Below are positions 55,911 through 63,993 of a stretch of DNA of 64,000 bases, in pieces; the first letter of the stretch is position 1, and each line of letters begins with the position of its first letter. Origin of the DNA: JANQIV01 sp050117315. Its GTDB lineage: Bacteria; Bacteroidota; Ignavibacteria; Ignavibacteriales; Melioribacteraceae. The stretch covers positions 3,815 through 67,814 of the forward strand of contig JASFMY010000020.1 of NCBI GenBank assembly GCA_050117315.1, read 5' to 3'. A program made the position numbers and the translations under genes. The notes under the pieces are model-generated. The model was given only the letters and a program-made list of their open reading frames with translations. It did not search any database and was not told the origin of the DNA.

Positions 55911-57007
55911 AAACAAGAACTCCATACAGGTTTGTAATAGGCAGCGGCGGTACAGGCGGTCACTTATACCCGGCTATTGCAGTTGTTGAACAAATCAGAA
56001 ATATAAAAGCCGATGCTGAGTTTTTGTTTGTCGGTACCAAAGATAAAATTGAATCACGTGTAGTTCCCGACCTCGGGTACAAGTTTAAAACAATTTGGAT
56101 AAGCGGTTTTGCAAGAAAGATAACGTTAAAAAATATTTTGTTCCCCTTAAAACTGCTGGTTTCTTTGATTCAGTCGTTTTTTATAAATATGGTTTTTAAA
56201 CCGAGAGTTGCAATAGGGTGCGGAGCTTATGTCTCCGGGCCGGTTGTCTGGACGGCGGATGCGCTTGGAGCTAAGATTTTATTAATGGAACAGAATAGTT
56301 TTCCCGGTATTACAAACAGGCTTCTGGAAAAGAATGCAGATGAAATTCATTTGAGCTTTGAAGAATCAAAAAAATACTTTCGCTTTAAGGATAAGCTGAG
56401 AGTAACGGGTAACCCTGTGCGAATAAATTTGAAATTAAAAAATAAAGAGGAATCGAAGTTACGATTCGGTTTGGATAAAAGTAAAAAAACATTGTTAATA
56501 CTCGGCGGAAGCCTTGGTGCGGGTTCAATTAACAAAGCTGTAAAAGAAAATCTTGAAGTGATAATTAAAAATGATATCCAGGTTATCTGGCAAACCGGCA
56601 AAGAGTATTACAATGAATACAAAGATTATGAATCGGATAAGATAAAAGTTAATGCCTTTATTGATGATATGTCCTCTGCATATTCAGCGGCAGATTTAGT
56701 TATTGCACGGGCAGGGGCAACAACAATTGCGGAAGTTTCTTTTCTGGGATTAGCCGTGGTCTTTGTGCCGTCAAAAAATGTTGCTGAAAATCATCAATAT
56801 AAAAATGCAAAAACCATAGTTGGTAATGATGCTGCCTTGATGATAAAGGATAACGACCTGGAAAAAGATTTTATGGAAGTAACGTTAAAAACAATCAACG
56901 ATGAAAATAAAATTCCTTTGTTAAAAGAAAACATTAAAAAATTTTCAAAACCCGATGCGGCAAGGATTATTGCTGAAAGAGCTATAAGCCTTGCAGAGTT
57001 AAATTAA
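55907..57007 (+). CDS. murG: UDP-GlcNAc:lipid I N-acetylglucosamine transferase MurG
   Basis: 366 aa, peripheral on the inner face of the membrane; converts lipid I to lipid II. GT-B fold with the N-terminal GSGGTGGHLYPAIAV loop, MEQNSFPGITNRLLEK, ILGGSLGAGSINKAV, VIARAGATTIAEVSFLG and the C-terminal VPSKNVAENHQYKNA, where the NHQ residues contact UDP-GlcNAc. The start overlaps the ftsW stop. Confidence 0.96.
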   Translation: MKTRTPYRFVIGSGGTGGHLYPAIAVVEQIRNIKADAEFLFVGTKDKIESRVVPDLGYKFKTIWISGFARKITLKNILFPLKLLVSLIQSFFINMVFKPRVAIGCGAYVSGPVVWTADALGAKILLMEQNSFPGITNRLLEKNADEIHLSFEESKKYFRFKDKLRVTGNPVRINLKLKNKEESKLRFGLDKSKKTLLILGGSLGAGSINKAVKENLEVIIKNDIQVIWQTGKEYYNEYKDYESDKIKVNAFIDDMSSAYSAADLVIARAGATTIAEVSFLGLAVVFVPSKNVAENHQYKNAKTIVGNDAALMIKDNDLEKDFMEVTLKTINDENKIPLLKENIKKFSKPDAARIIAERAISLAELN

Positions 57008-57023
57008 CCGGAGCGGATTTAGG

Positions 57024-58397
57024 ATGATTCAAACGTTTATAAAGAAAATACATTTTGTTGGTATCGGCGGGATAGGAATGAGCGGTATTGCTGAAATACT
57101 TCACAGCAGGGGGTTTAAGATTTCCGGTTCTGATCAGAACAAAACAGAAATTACGGAAAGATTGGCAAGCCTTGGAATGGAAATCAGTTTCGGGCATGAT
57201 CCTAAAAATGTTAAGGACGCGGATGTTTTGGTGTACTCATCTGCAGTTAAGATAGATAATCCCGAGGTAAAGGAAGCTTTAGATAAAAAGATACCTGTTA
57301 TAAAAAGATCCGAAATGCTTGCCGAGACAATGCGCATGAAATACGGAATAGGTATTGCAGGAACACATGGTAAAACAACAACCACGTCTATGGTTGGGTT
57401 AGTTCTGACAGAGGGCGGAATTGACCCGACTATTATTGTCGGCGGAAAATTAAGCGGATTAGGCGGAACCAATGCCAGGCTGGGTCGTGGCGATTATATA
57501 GTTGTTGAAGCCGATGAATTCGATAGAACGTTTTTAAAGTTAACACCGAGTATTGCGGCAATAACAACACTTGAATCGGAACACCTTGATACTTACAAAG
57601 ATTTGGATGACTTAAAAACTGCATTCACGGAATTCGCAAACAAAGTTCCGTTTTACGGTTTTAATGTAATCTGTTTGGATGAACCTGCTTTGCAGGAAAT
57701 TATTCCGCACTTGAATAAAAAAGTTATTACTTACGGACTAACTGCCAATGCAGATGTTAAAGCGATTGATATAACTTACGACAAGTATAAAAGTAATTTT
57801 ACAGTTGTTTATAACGGCAAAGAATTGGGTCCCGTTACTTTAAATATTCCCGGTGTACACAATGTGAAAAATTCTTTAGTGGCTTTGACTATAGGTATTG
57901 AGTTAGGATTGGAGTTTGAGCAGATAAAAAAATCTTTGGCAGCATTCTCCGGGGTTTACAGAAGGTTTGAAACCAAGTACAACAAAGACATACTGGTTAT
58001 TGACGATTATGCACATCATCCCACTGAAACAAACGCAACGCTATTGGGAATAAGATCGGGATGGAAAAGAAGATTGGTAGCCGTGTTTCAGCCCCATCTT
58101 TATTCGAGGACTAAAGATTTTTATGTTGAATTCGGCAGGTCGTTTTTAAACTCGGATGTTTTTATCTGTACCGATGTTTACCCCGCAAGGGAAGAACCAA
58201 TTGAAGGAGTCTCGGGAGAATTGATTGCAGACATAGCGAAAAAGTACGGTCATAAAAATGTTATTTACGAACCGGATAAAAATAAAGTTCCTGAACTTTT
58301 AAAAAGTATTTATAAAAAAGATGATATAGTAGTAACAATGGGAGCCGGCGATATCTGGAAATTCGGCGAAAAATTTGTTGATCTAATTTCAAAATAA
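57024..58397 (+). CDS. murC: UDP-N-acetylmuramate:L-alanine ligase MurC
   Basis: 457 aa cytoplasmic Mur ligase adding the first stem residue. HFVGIGGIGMSGIAEILHSR at the N-terminus, SSAVKIDNPEV, P-loop GIAGTHGKTTTTSMVG (about 112), EADEFDRTFLKL, LDTYKDLDDL, IDDYAHHPTETNATL, and FQPHLYSRTKDFYVEFG. A 16-nt gap after murG holds TTTAGG. murB, which often follows murC, is absent here; ftsQ comes directly after. Confidence 0.96.
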   Translation: MIQTFIKKIHFVGIGGIGMSGIAEILHSRGFKISGSDQNKTEITERLASLGMEISFGHDPKNVKDADVLVYSSAVKIDNPEVKEALDKKIPVIKRSEMLAETMRMKYGIGIAGTHGKTTTTSMVGLVLTEGGIDPTIIVGGKLSGLGGTNARLGRGDYIVVEADEFDRTFLKLTPSIAAITTLESEHLDTYKDLDDLKTAFTEFANKVPFYGFNVICLDEPALQEIIPHLNKKVITYGLTANADVKAIDITYDKYKSNFTVVYNGKELGPVTLNIPGVHNVKNSLVALTIGIELGLEFEQIKKSLAAFSGVYRRFETKYNKDILVIDDYAHHPTETNATLLGIRSGWKRRLVAVFQPHLYSRTKDFYVEFGRSFLNSDVFICTDVYPAREEPIEGVSGELIADIAKKYGHKNVIYEPDKNKVPELLKSIYKKDDIVVTMGAGDIWKFGEKFVDLISK

Positions 58398-58398
58398 A

Positions 58399-59163
58399 AT
58401 GAACGACGCAGTAAGAAAACAGGGCATATTACTTTTATTATTTATTACCGCAGGAATATTTTTCCTCGCGTTTAGTATAAATAATATATCTGAAAATAAG
58501 ATCGAAATAATTGAGCTTAACGGCGACAGTTATTTATCAAAAGACCTGTATTTCAGATTCGCCGGGTTGGATAAGAAAGAAAGTTATCCCAGTTTGAATC
58601 TGGCAATAATTAAAGACAGAATTGAAAAACATCCTTATGTTGAAAAAGCATATATAAAAAATGAAAAAAGCAAAGTTGTAATTGAAATTGAAGAGAAGGA
58701 AGTTGACGCCGTAGTTTACAGTCGTGATAAAGCATACTTAATAACCAATAAAAACAAGCTGCTTCCTTTACTTCAGTATACTGAAAACATAAACTTCCCT
58801 GTAATTAAAAATCCGGATGTAGACAAAGACGGAGGACTGGATATTAAAAATGAAGACTTGTTAACCGCCTTAAAAATCATTAAAGCAATTCAATTTGCAA
58901 ATCCCGCAATGTTTGAAGATTTGTCGGAAATTGATTTAAGATACGGGAAAGATATTGTTGCTTATTTTACTTCGCTAAACTATCCCGTCGTACTGGGCAG
59001 GCATAATGAAATTAAAAAAATTCTTTACTTCGACTCATTCTGGAGTATGGTTAAAGGCAACAGTGCAAATGATATGATTAGCTATGCAGACTTAAGATAC
59101 AATAAACAATTAATTGTCGGATTAATAAATTCAGGTACCTCAAACGGGAATAAGGAGATATGA
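58399..59163 (+). CDS. ftsQ: Cell division protein FtsQ/DivIB
   Basis: 254 aa bitopic protein. Short cytoplasmic N-terminus, one span (ILLLLFITAGIFFLAFSI), then a POTRA domain (about 33-105: IEIIELNGDSYLSKDLYFRF ... KHPYVEKAYIKN ... KVVIEIEEKEVDAVVY) and the beta domain typical of FtsQ. It links FtsA/FtsZ-side and peptidoglycan-side divisome parts. It overlaps the ftsA start by 4 nt. Confidence 0.9.
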   Translation: MNDAVRKQGILLLLFITAGIFFLAFSINNISENKIEIIELNGDSYLSKDLYFRFAGLDKKESYPSLNLAIIKDRIEKHPYVEKAYIKNEKSKVVIEIEEKEVDAVVYSRDKAYLITNKNKLLPLLQYTENINFPVIKNPDVDKDGGLDIKNEDLLTALKIIKAIQFANPAMFEDLSEIDLRYGKDIVAYFTSLNYPVVLGRHNEIKKILYFDSFWSMVKGNSANDMISYADLRYNKQLIVGLINSGTSNGNKEI

Positions 59164-60404
59164 AAAACAGAATTGTGGCAGGACTGGATTTAGGTACAAC
59201 TAAAGTTTGTGCTGTTATTGCAGAACAAGGAGAAGAAAAAACAACTGTTCTCGGGTTTGGCGTTTCCCCGTCGGAAGGATTAAACCGGGGATTGGTTGCC
59301 AACATCGCTAAAACCGCCGAAGCAATTAAAGAAGCGGTTGAAGTGGCTTCAAACCGTGCGGGAATTGAAGTGACCGAGTTAAACGTCGGTGTCGCCGGGG
59401 AGCATATATCAAGTTTAAGGCATAGAAACTATGTAACAATAAGCAGCCCTGATAAAGAAATTACGGATGATGATCTTGATAGATTAAAAAACGATGTTAA
59501 AACAATACGTATTCCCTCGGACAGGCAAATACTGCACATAATACCGGAAGAGTTTTTTGTAGACTACCAGGGCGGTATTGAAAACCCGATTGGAATGTGC
59601 GGGTCAAGACTTGAAGCCGTTAACCACGTTGTGTTGGCATCAACGCCTGCAATGCAGAATATTAATAGGTCGGTTGAAAGAGCAGGATTCAAGGTGAAAG
59701 ATTATGTGCTTCAGCCGATTGCTTCAAGCGAGTCGGTACTTGAAGAAAATGAAAAAGATCTGGGAGTTGTGTTAATAGATATAGGCGGCGGAACCACAGA
59801 CGTAGCGGTTTTCCACGATAAAACAATTAAACATACAAAAGTTATTGGCGTTGCCGGGAGCCAGGTAACAAATGATATCCGTGAATCCTTGGGAATAGTA
59901 ACCGCCGAGGCGGAGAAACTTAAAAAAGAATACGGATATGCTTACGAAGGAGCCATAATAAAAGAAGAAGATATTTACATTAAAGGTGTAGGCGCAAGAG
60001 GAAATATTAAAATCCCGGTTACACTTTTAACCCAGATTATACATGTAAGAATGAGAGAGTTATTCACATTAATTGATAACGAATTAAGGCATATAAATTT
60101 TAAATCAAAGATTAAAGCCGGTATTGTACTTGCCGGGGGCGGTTCATTGCTTAGAGGGTGTACGGAATTAGCCGAGGAAGTTTTCGGACTGCCTGCGAGA
60201 ATCGGAGTGCCGCTTGAACTCGGGGAAGGATTATCAAGCGAAATTGAAAGCCCGGAATTTGCTACTGTTGCAGGTTTAATTAAAGGTATTCCGGGGACCA
60301 GTTCAACCGACGCAATGTTTGAATCAAAGAAAAAGAAAAGCGGATCAAAGATTTCGTTTTCAGGATTTATGAAGAAGCTGCAAGAGTTTTTTGATGAATT
60401 ATAA
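59160..60404 (+). CDS. ftsA: Cell division protein FtsA
   Basis: 414 aa actin-like ATPase tethering FtsZ to the membrane. ATP-site motifs: AGLDLGTTKVCAVIAEQ (phosphate 1), VLIDIGGGTTDVAVFH (phosphate 2) and AGIVLAGGGSLLRGCTELA (adenosine). The 1C domain lies near 85-165 (NVGVAGEHISSLRHRNYVTI). The C-terminal amphipathic helix KISFSGFMKKLQEFFDEL serves as membrane anchor. AAGGAG precedes the start; ftsZ follows after 31 nt. Confidence 0.97.
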   Translation: MKNRIVAGLDLGTTKVCAVIAEQGEEKTTVLGFGVSPSEGLNRGLVANIAKTAEAIKEAVEVASNRAGIEVTELNVGVAGEHISSLRHRNYVTISSPDKEITDDDLDRLKNDVKTIRIPSDRQILHIIPEEFFVDYQGGIENPIGMCGSRLEAVNHVVLASTPAMQNINRSVERAGFKVKDYVLQPIASSESVLEENEKDLGVVLIDIGGGTTDVAVFHDKTIKHTKVIGVAGSQVTNDIRESLGIVTAEAEKLKKEYGYAYEGAIIKEEDIYIKGVGARGNIKIPVTLLTQIIHVRMRELFTLIDNELRHINFKSKIKAGIVLAGGGSLLRGCTELAEEVFGLPARIGVPLELGEGLSSEIESPEFATVAGLIKGIPGTSSTDAMFESKKKKSGSKISFSGFMKKLQEFFDEL

Positions 60405-60435
60405 AAATAGAGAACCATAACCAGGAGGAAATAAA

Positions 60436-61707
60436 ATGCCTAGATTTGTAACTTTGGATCGCAATGATTCCTTATCTGCCAAACTAAAAGTGATTGGAGT
60501 TGGCGGCGGAGGCTGCAACGCTATCGAAAGTATGATGAGTAAAGGTTTATCAGGTGTCGAATATGTTGCAATAAATACCGATGCTCAAGTGCTTGAGAAA
60601 AGCAATGCAAATCACAGAATTCAAGTCGGTACGGAAATTACCAAGGGACTTGGTGCCGGAGCCGACCCTAACGTAGGAAAAAAAGCTGTAGAAGAAGACC
60701 GTGAAAAAATTACGAATATAATTCAAGGAAGCGATATGGTCTTTGTTACTGCCGGAATGGGAGGAGGAACCGGAACTGGAGGAGCACCGACGGTCGCTTC
60801 AATTGCAAAAAGCATCGGTTCACTTGTTATTGGTATTGTTACCAAGCCGTTCAGGTGGGAAGGGAAAAAAAGAATGAAAAATGCCGATGAAGGCATTTAT
60901 GAATTAAGACAGTATGTTGATAGTTTAATAGTTATTCCTAATGAAAGATTGCTGAATATTTTAGATAGATCCGTATCGGCCGCTACGGCCTTTGACAAAC
61001 CTAACGAAGTCCTTTATGAAGCTACAAGAGGAATAGCCGATATTATAACTATTCCGGGAATTATAAATGTTGACTTTGCAGACGTCCGGTCGGTAATGAA
61101 TGAAAGCGGCGATGCACTTATGGGATGCGGAAATGCAAGCGGTGAAAACAGGGCAATTGAAGCTGCCCAAAAGGCAATATCTTCGCCGTTGCTTGAAGGT
61201 GTAAGCATAAAAGGTGCAAAGAATATTCTTCTGAATGTGAGCGGATCATCCAACTTAACAATGCAGGAAATTGACGAAGGCAACAAAGTTATATATGAAG
61301 CTGCCGGTGAAGAAGCCAACGTTATATTCGGCTGGGTTAATAAAGAAGAAATGAATGACTACGTTTCTTATACCGTTATTGCAACCGGATTCCAAACAGG
61401 TGATAATCAGCAAAAAGAATACTCAGCGAAAAAACCGGAAGAAAATCCTCAAAGAAGAGAAAAAGCTTTTACCGGTTTTTCACCGAGAGAATATGAATTT
61501 AATGAAGATGATGATCTTGATATTCCTACAATTTTTAGGGTAAAAAAAAATAACAAAAGATACATGGATAAAGAACCCGAACCGGAATCCGGCTTTAAAT
61601 ATGAACAATTTGATGCTTTTGACGGCAAAGAAGCAAAAGAATTAAAAGCAAGAGTTCCGGAAGAAGAGCAGGACAGTTCTTCGTTCCTGAGAATGATGAT
61701 GGATTAA
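60436..61707 (+). CDS. ftsZ: Cell division GTPase FtsZ with C-terminal extension
   Basis: 423 aa tubulin-like GTPase forming the Z-ring. GTP-site motifs: GVGGGGCNAIESMM, NTDAQVL, GMGGGTGTGGAPTVA (about 110), DFADVRSVM (T7 loop). After the globular core (to about 315) a charged linker leads to LDIPTIFRVKKN (about 361-372), the conserved C-terminal peptide that binds FtsA. Normally the protein ends about there; here about 50 acidic residues follow (YMDKEPEPESGFKYEQFDAF ... ) ending in SSSFLRMMMD, which contains a second FLR-like motif. Strong GGAGG lies 7 nt before the ATG. Last gene of the cluster. Confidence 0.97.
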   Translation: MPRFVTLDRNDSLSAKLKVIGVGGGGCNAIESMMSKGLSGVEYVAINTDAQVLEKSNANHRIQVGTEITKGLGAGADPNVGKKAVEEDREKITNIIQGSDMVFVTAGMGGGTGTGGAPTVASIAKSIGSLVIGIVTKPFRWEGKKRMKNADEGIYELRQYVDSLIVIPNERLLNILDRSVSAATAFDKPNEVLYEATRGIADIITIPGIINVDFADVRSVMNESGDALMGCGNASGENRAIEAAQKAISSPLLEGVSIKGAKNILLNVSGSSNLTMQEIDEGNKVIYEAAGEEANVIFGWVNKEEMNDYVSYTVIATGFQTGDNQQKEYSAKKPEENPQRREKAFTGFSPREYEFNEDDDLDIPTIFRVKKNNKRYMDKEPEPESGFKYEQFDAFDGKEAKELKARVPEEEQDSSSFLRMMMD

Positions 61708-61737
61708 CATCTATAAATTTTCATAACACTCCTAATA

Positions 61738-61806
61738 TAAGGCTGGAATCGATTTCAATGGTTATGGTTGGCATTTTAATGAAATCATTTCAGCCTTATC
61801 TTTAAA
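61738..61806 (+). terminator. Long inverted repeat after ftsZ, probable terminator
   Basis: TAAGGCTG-GAATC-GATTTCA (from 61738) can pair with TGAAATC-ATTTC-AGCCTTA (to about 61798) and is followed by TCTTTAAATT. The T-run is weak, so termination is likely but unproven. It lies 31 nt after the ftsZ stop. Confidence 0.55.
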
Positions 61807-61996
61807 TTCAACAAATCTAATTTTGCCCCCTGCTTAAAAACAGGTAAAGTCAATGTAATATTTCAATACCCGTTGATCGACCGACATACTTACAATCATT
61901 ACAGTCAATAATTATATAGAAATATATTATAAAGAGTTAACACTGTATCAAGCCGGTTAACAAATAGATTTTCTGCAAAATTAGATATCTAAACGT

Positions 61997-62058
61997 TTTG
62001 TCATTTCGACCGGAGGGAGAAATCTTTGAAATCATACTCTAATTGAAAGATTTCTCAT
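61997..62058. repeat. Dispersed palindromic repeat, relative of 33834-33990
   Basis: GTCATTTCGACCGGAGGGAG is followed by inverted arms GAGAAATCTTT and AAAGATTTCTC. The same elements, in the opposite orientation and with a longer body, occur at 33834-33990. Confidence 0.65.
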
Positions 62059-62108
62059 CCCGCTCGTCGCATAGGCGTCAACTTAAAAATGGATGTAGTG
62101 TTTCATAG

Positions 62109-62353
62109 CTCCGGCATAAAGGGTGTGTTGCATAACTAAAATAAATAATCATAGCCACGATCCTTCAGGTCGTGGACAATGAGTCTCAACAAAAACTCAG
62201 GGCTTTAGCCCAATTTTCTCTAATATTTGGGCTATCCATAGGACCCCTCGTGGGAAAGCCCAGATTCTATTAGGTCTTTTATTTCCAACGTGCTGAAGCA
62301 CGTGGCTATTGAAGCACCTAATCGAGTTATGCAACACACTCTTTATGCCGGAG
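62109..62353. repeat. Palindromic mobile-type element with 29-nt inverted ends
   Basis: The ends 62109-62137 (CTCCGGCATAAAGGGTGTGT...) and 62325-62353 are inverted repeats of 29 nt with one mismatch. Inside each end is an inner inverted pair: ATAGCCACGATCCTTCAG near 62150 and the inverse of CTGAAGCACGTGGCTAT near 62293. Hairpins such as GGGCTTTAGCCC sit in the middle. No coding capacity; it resembles non-autonomous IS200/IS605-type or MITE elements. Confidence 0.65.
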
Positions 62354-62368
62354 GTTAATATTACCCTA

Positions 62369-62443
62369 AAATTCCCGGACTTTAGTCCAAAAAAAACTAA
62401 TGATTTGGGCTATCCGAAGGATCCCTTTATCGGGAAAGCCCAT
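62369..62443 (+). repeat. Second copy of the palindrome core
   Basis: GGACTTTAGTCC ... TTTGGGCTATCCGAAGGATC ... GGGAAAGCCCATA repeats the order GGGCTTTAGCCC ... TTTGGGCTATCCATAGGACC ... GGGAAAGCCCAGA at about 62199-62263. It is a direct, diverged copy without the 29-nt ends. Confidence 0.6.
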
Positions 62444-62609
62444 AGTTGTGTGTCAATCATCCTTTCCCGGGGCTATTATAAATATTTCACCTTAAGTTGA
62501 CGCCCATGCGCTCTGCGGGATTCGAAACGACCGACTTTTTATTTTGCAGAAACTCTAATAAGTGCAAATAAAGACCCCGAAGTCTTCCCGCAAGGCGCCG
62601 TGGGAATCC

Positions 62610-62866
62610 CTCAACGCATTTGGGGAAGGCCGGAAAGCGTTTGGGGAAAGCCGGAAGACATTTAGGGAAGGCCGGAAGGCATTTGGGGAAGGCCGGAAGG
62701 CATTTGGGGAAGGTCGGAAAGCGTTTGGAGAAAGCCGGAAGGCATTTGGGGAAGGCCGGAAGCATTTGGGGAACGCTGGAAAGCGTTTGGAGAAGGTCGG
62801 AAAGCGTTTGGAGAAGGCCGGAAGGCATTTGGGAGAGGCCGGAAGGCGTCTGGGGAAGGGTAAAGG
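62610..62866. repeat. 21-bp tandem repeat (minisatellite)
   Basis: About twelve units of GGCATTTGGGGAAGGCCGGAA with scattered substitutions and one short unit. Because 21 is a multiple of three, several frames on both strands stay open (heptads such as GKAGRHL on plus, FPKCLPA on minus), but there is no ribosome binding site, signal or domain. I treat it as non-coding. The GC content is far above its surroundings. Confidence 0.85.
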
Positions 62867-62999
62867 AAACTATTGATATTAACAAATAATGCAAATAACG
62901 GGAAAAAAGTCTTTTCCTTTCCGGCTGTGGCATAACAAAAATCCGGCTTTCTTTAGGCAACATACAACTGTTCCGTCTTCCCCTAGTGTGAAGTGCCGT

Positions 63000-63071
63000 G
63001 TCATTCCCGAATGCTTTTATCGGGAATCTAAAATTAAGAGATTCCCGCTTAATACGTGCGGGAATGACATA
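63000..63071. repeat. REP-like hairpin
   Basis: TGTCATTCCCG at the left pairs with CGGGAATGACA at the right, with inner arms GGGAATCT and AGATTCCC. GTCATTCCCGC-type hairpins are common dispersed intergenic repeats in many bacteria. Confidence 0.65.
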
Positions 63072-63278
63072 GTATAAGTCAAAATTGTAGATTCCGGCCT
63101 GTCCGCCGTATCCCGACACGTCGCATGTGCGTCAACTTAATACAATTAGTCGTAGTTTCTGTCGCTCCAATGGGAATTTTTAATAATTATTTATAGACAT
63201 GTTGATTCAAGGAACATTTTCAATAAGTTATTCAAATAGAATTAAACAAATCATTCGGCTATAGCCGTTTAATTATGG

Positions 63279-63993
63279 GTGTGCCGGGCATGTATAAAAA
63301 CTAACGGGTGAGTATGAAAAGCACAAGACCCGAGAGAGCCGAGATGACCGGAATCACATAGCTAAGGCAAGGGTGTCTCAAGTGATTGGGAATCTGAAGG
63401 AAGCTGTAAGCAAAACTTTGTTATGACGAACAGAAATCGGATATAAGGCGGGTATTGCCGGGTAATTGACCCCTGAATCAAGACGCCCAATAGTCATCCG
63501 GGAGGTAGTACTTGTAAATCCGGCATAACAAAGAGAAAGTTCTAATACTTACCCCGGGAGCTCTTTACGTTTTCTCCAAAGCCACGGGTTGATAGAACCG
63601 GCGAAAAAAAAGGGGAGATATGTTATCAGGAAACTGATAGAGGAAGAACGAAAAGAAGTCAGCAGAGGACATAGTATTCCGGTAAAAAAAATAAACCGGA
63701 AGAAGGTCTGAATTCAATAACAAAGGCAGAAACTTTTGATGAGTAAAAACAGAAAGCAACAGAAAAACAAGAACCAAATGGAGTTATTCGACAGATTTGG
63801 AAGAAGACCTGAATCAGCAACAGCCGAGGGAATCGGAAAAGTGCAGATACCAGGAGTTGAACTGTTATCTCGATTGGAAAGACAGAGAGCCTTAACCACA
63901 AGAGTGGTTAGCTTATTGGAAACCGCCTTGGTACGAAGAAACGTATGCCGGGTGGTGTGGGGGGACGGCGGATTACTCCGCCTCCTACCCGAT
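63279..63993 (+). mobile_element. Group II intron lacking most of its reverse transcriptase
   Basis: The 5' end is GTGTGCCGGGCATG, matching the GUGYG start of group II introns. The 3' end carries domain V (about 63919-63961: ACCGCC..GGTACG, loop, CGTA-TG-CC..GTGGTGTG, with the conserved two-base bulge TG) and domain VI (GGCGG/CCGCC hairpin, then CTACCCGAT with the branch-point A seven bases from the end at 63987). The body between is structured, GA-rich RNA. Only a short start of an intron-encoded protein remains (63739 onward). At 715 nt it is the length of a bare ribozyme. It could be mobilised only by a reverse transcriptase supplied elsewhere. Exact class not assigned. Confidence 0.8.
63739..63831 (+). 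pseudogene. Remnant N-terminus of the intron-encoded reverse transcriptase
   Basis: MSKNRKQQKNKNQMELFDRF followed by GRRPESATAEG is the kind of basic, low-complexity start seen on LtrA-like proteins before the first reverse transcriptase block. After about 31 codons the similarity ends and the reading frame passes into intron domain IV-VI sequence. No reverse transcriptase, maturase or endonuclease motif (for example YADD) is present. The match is from memory of the family and is moderate. Confidence 0.5.

Larger units (their letters stand above)
62068..63140. repeat. Three copies of a 19-nt repeat framing the repeat island
   Basis: CGCATAGGCGTCAACTTAA at 62068-62086, its inverse TTAAGTTGACGCCCATGCG at 62492-62510, and CGCATGTGCGTCAACTTAA at 63122-63140. 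Each pair of neighbours forms an inverted repeat. The 62492/63122 pair brackets the 21-bp minisatellite and the 63-kb hairpin; the 62068/62492 pair brackets the nested palindrome. Only two central bases vary. Confidence 0.8.

Noticed and set aside
58398..58399. A missing murB/ddl segment between murC and ftsQ as a deletion
   Set aside because: The genes abut cleanly with no debris; many FCB-group clusters lack these genes here, so no lesion is implied.
62610..62866. Possible CRISPR array
   Set aside because: The units are directly tandem with no unique spacers and no cas genes are in the window.
62562..62889. Two overlapping plus-strand frames across the minisatellite
   Set aside because: They are the same repeat in two phases; neither has a start signal, and both being open is expected from a 21-bp period.
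62487..63119. 210-codon minus-strand frame rich in FPKCLPA heptads
   Set aside because: The frame is a by-product of a 21-bp tandem repeat and flanking REP-like palindromes; no ribosome binding site or signal is seen.
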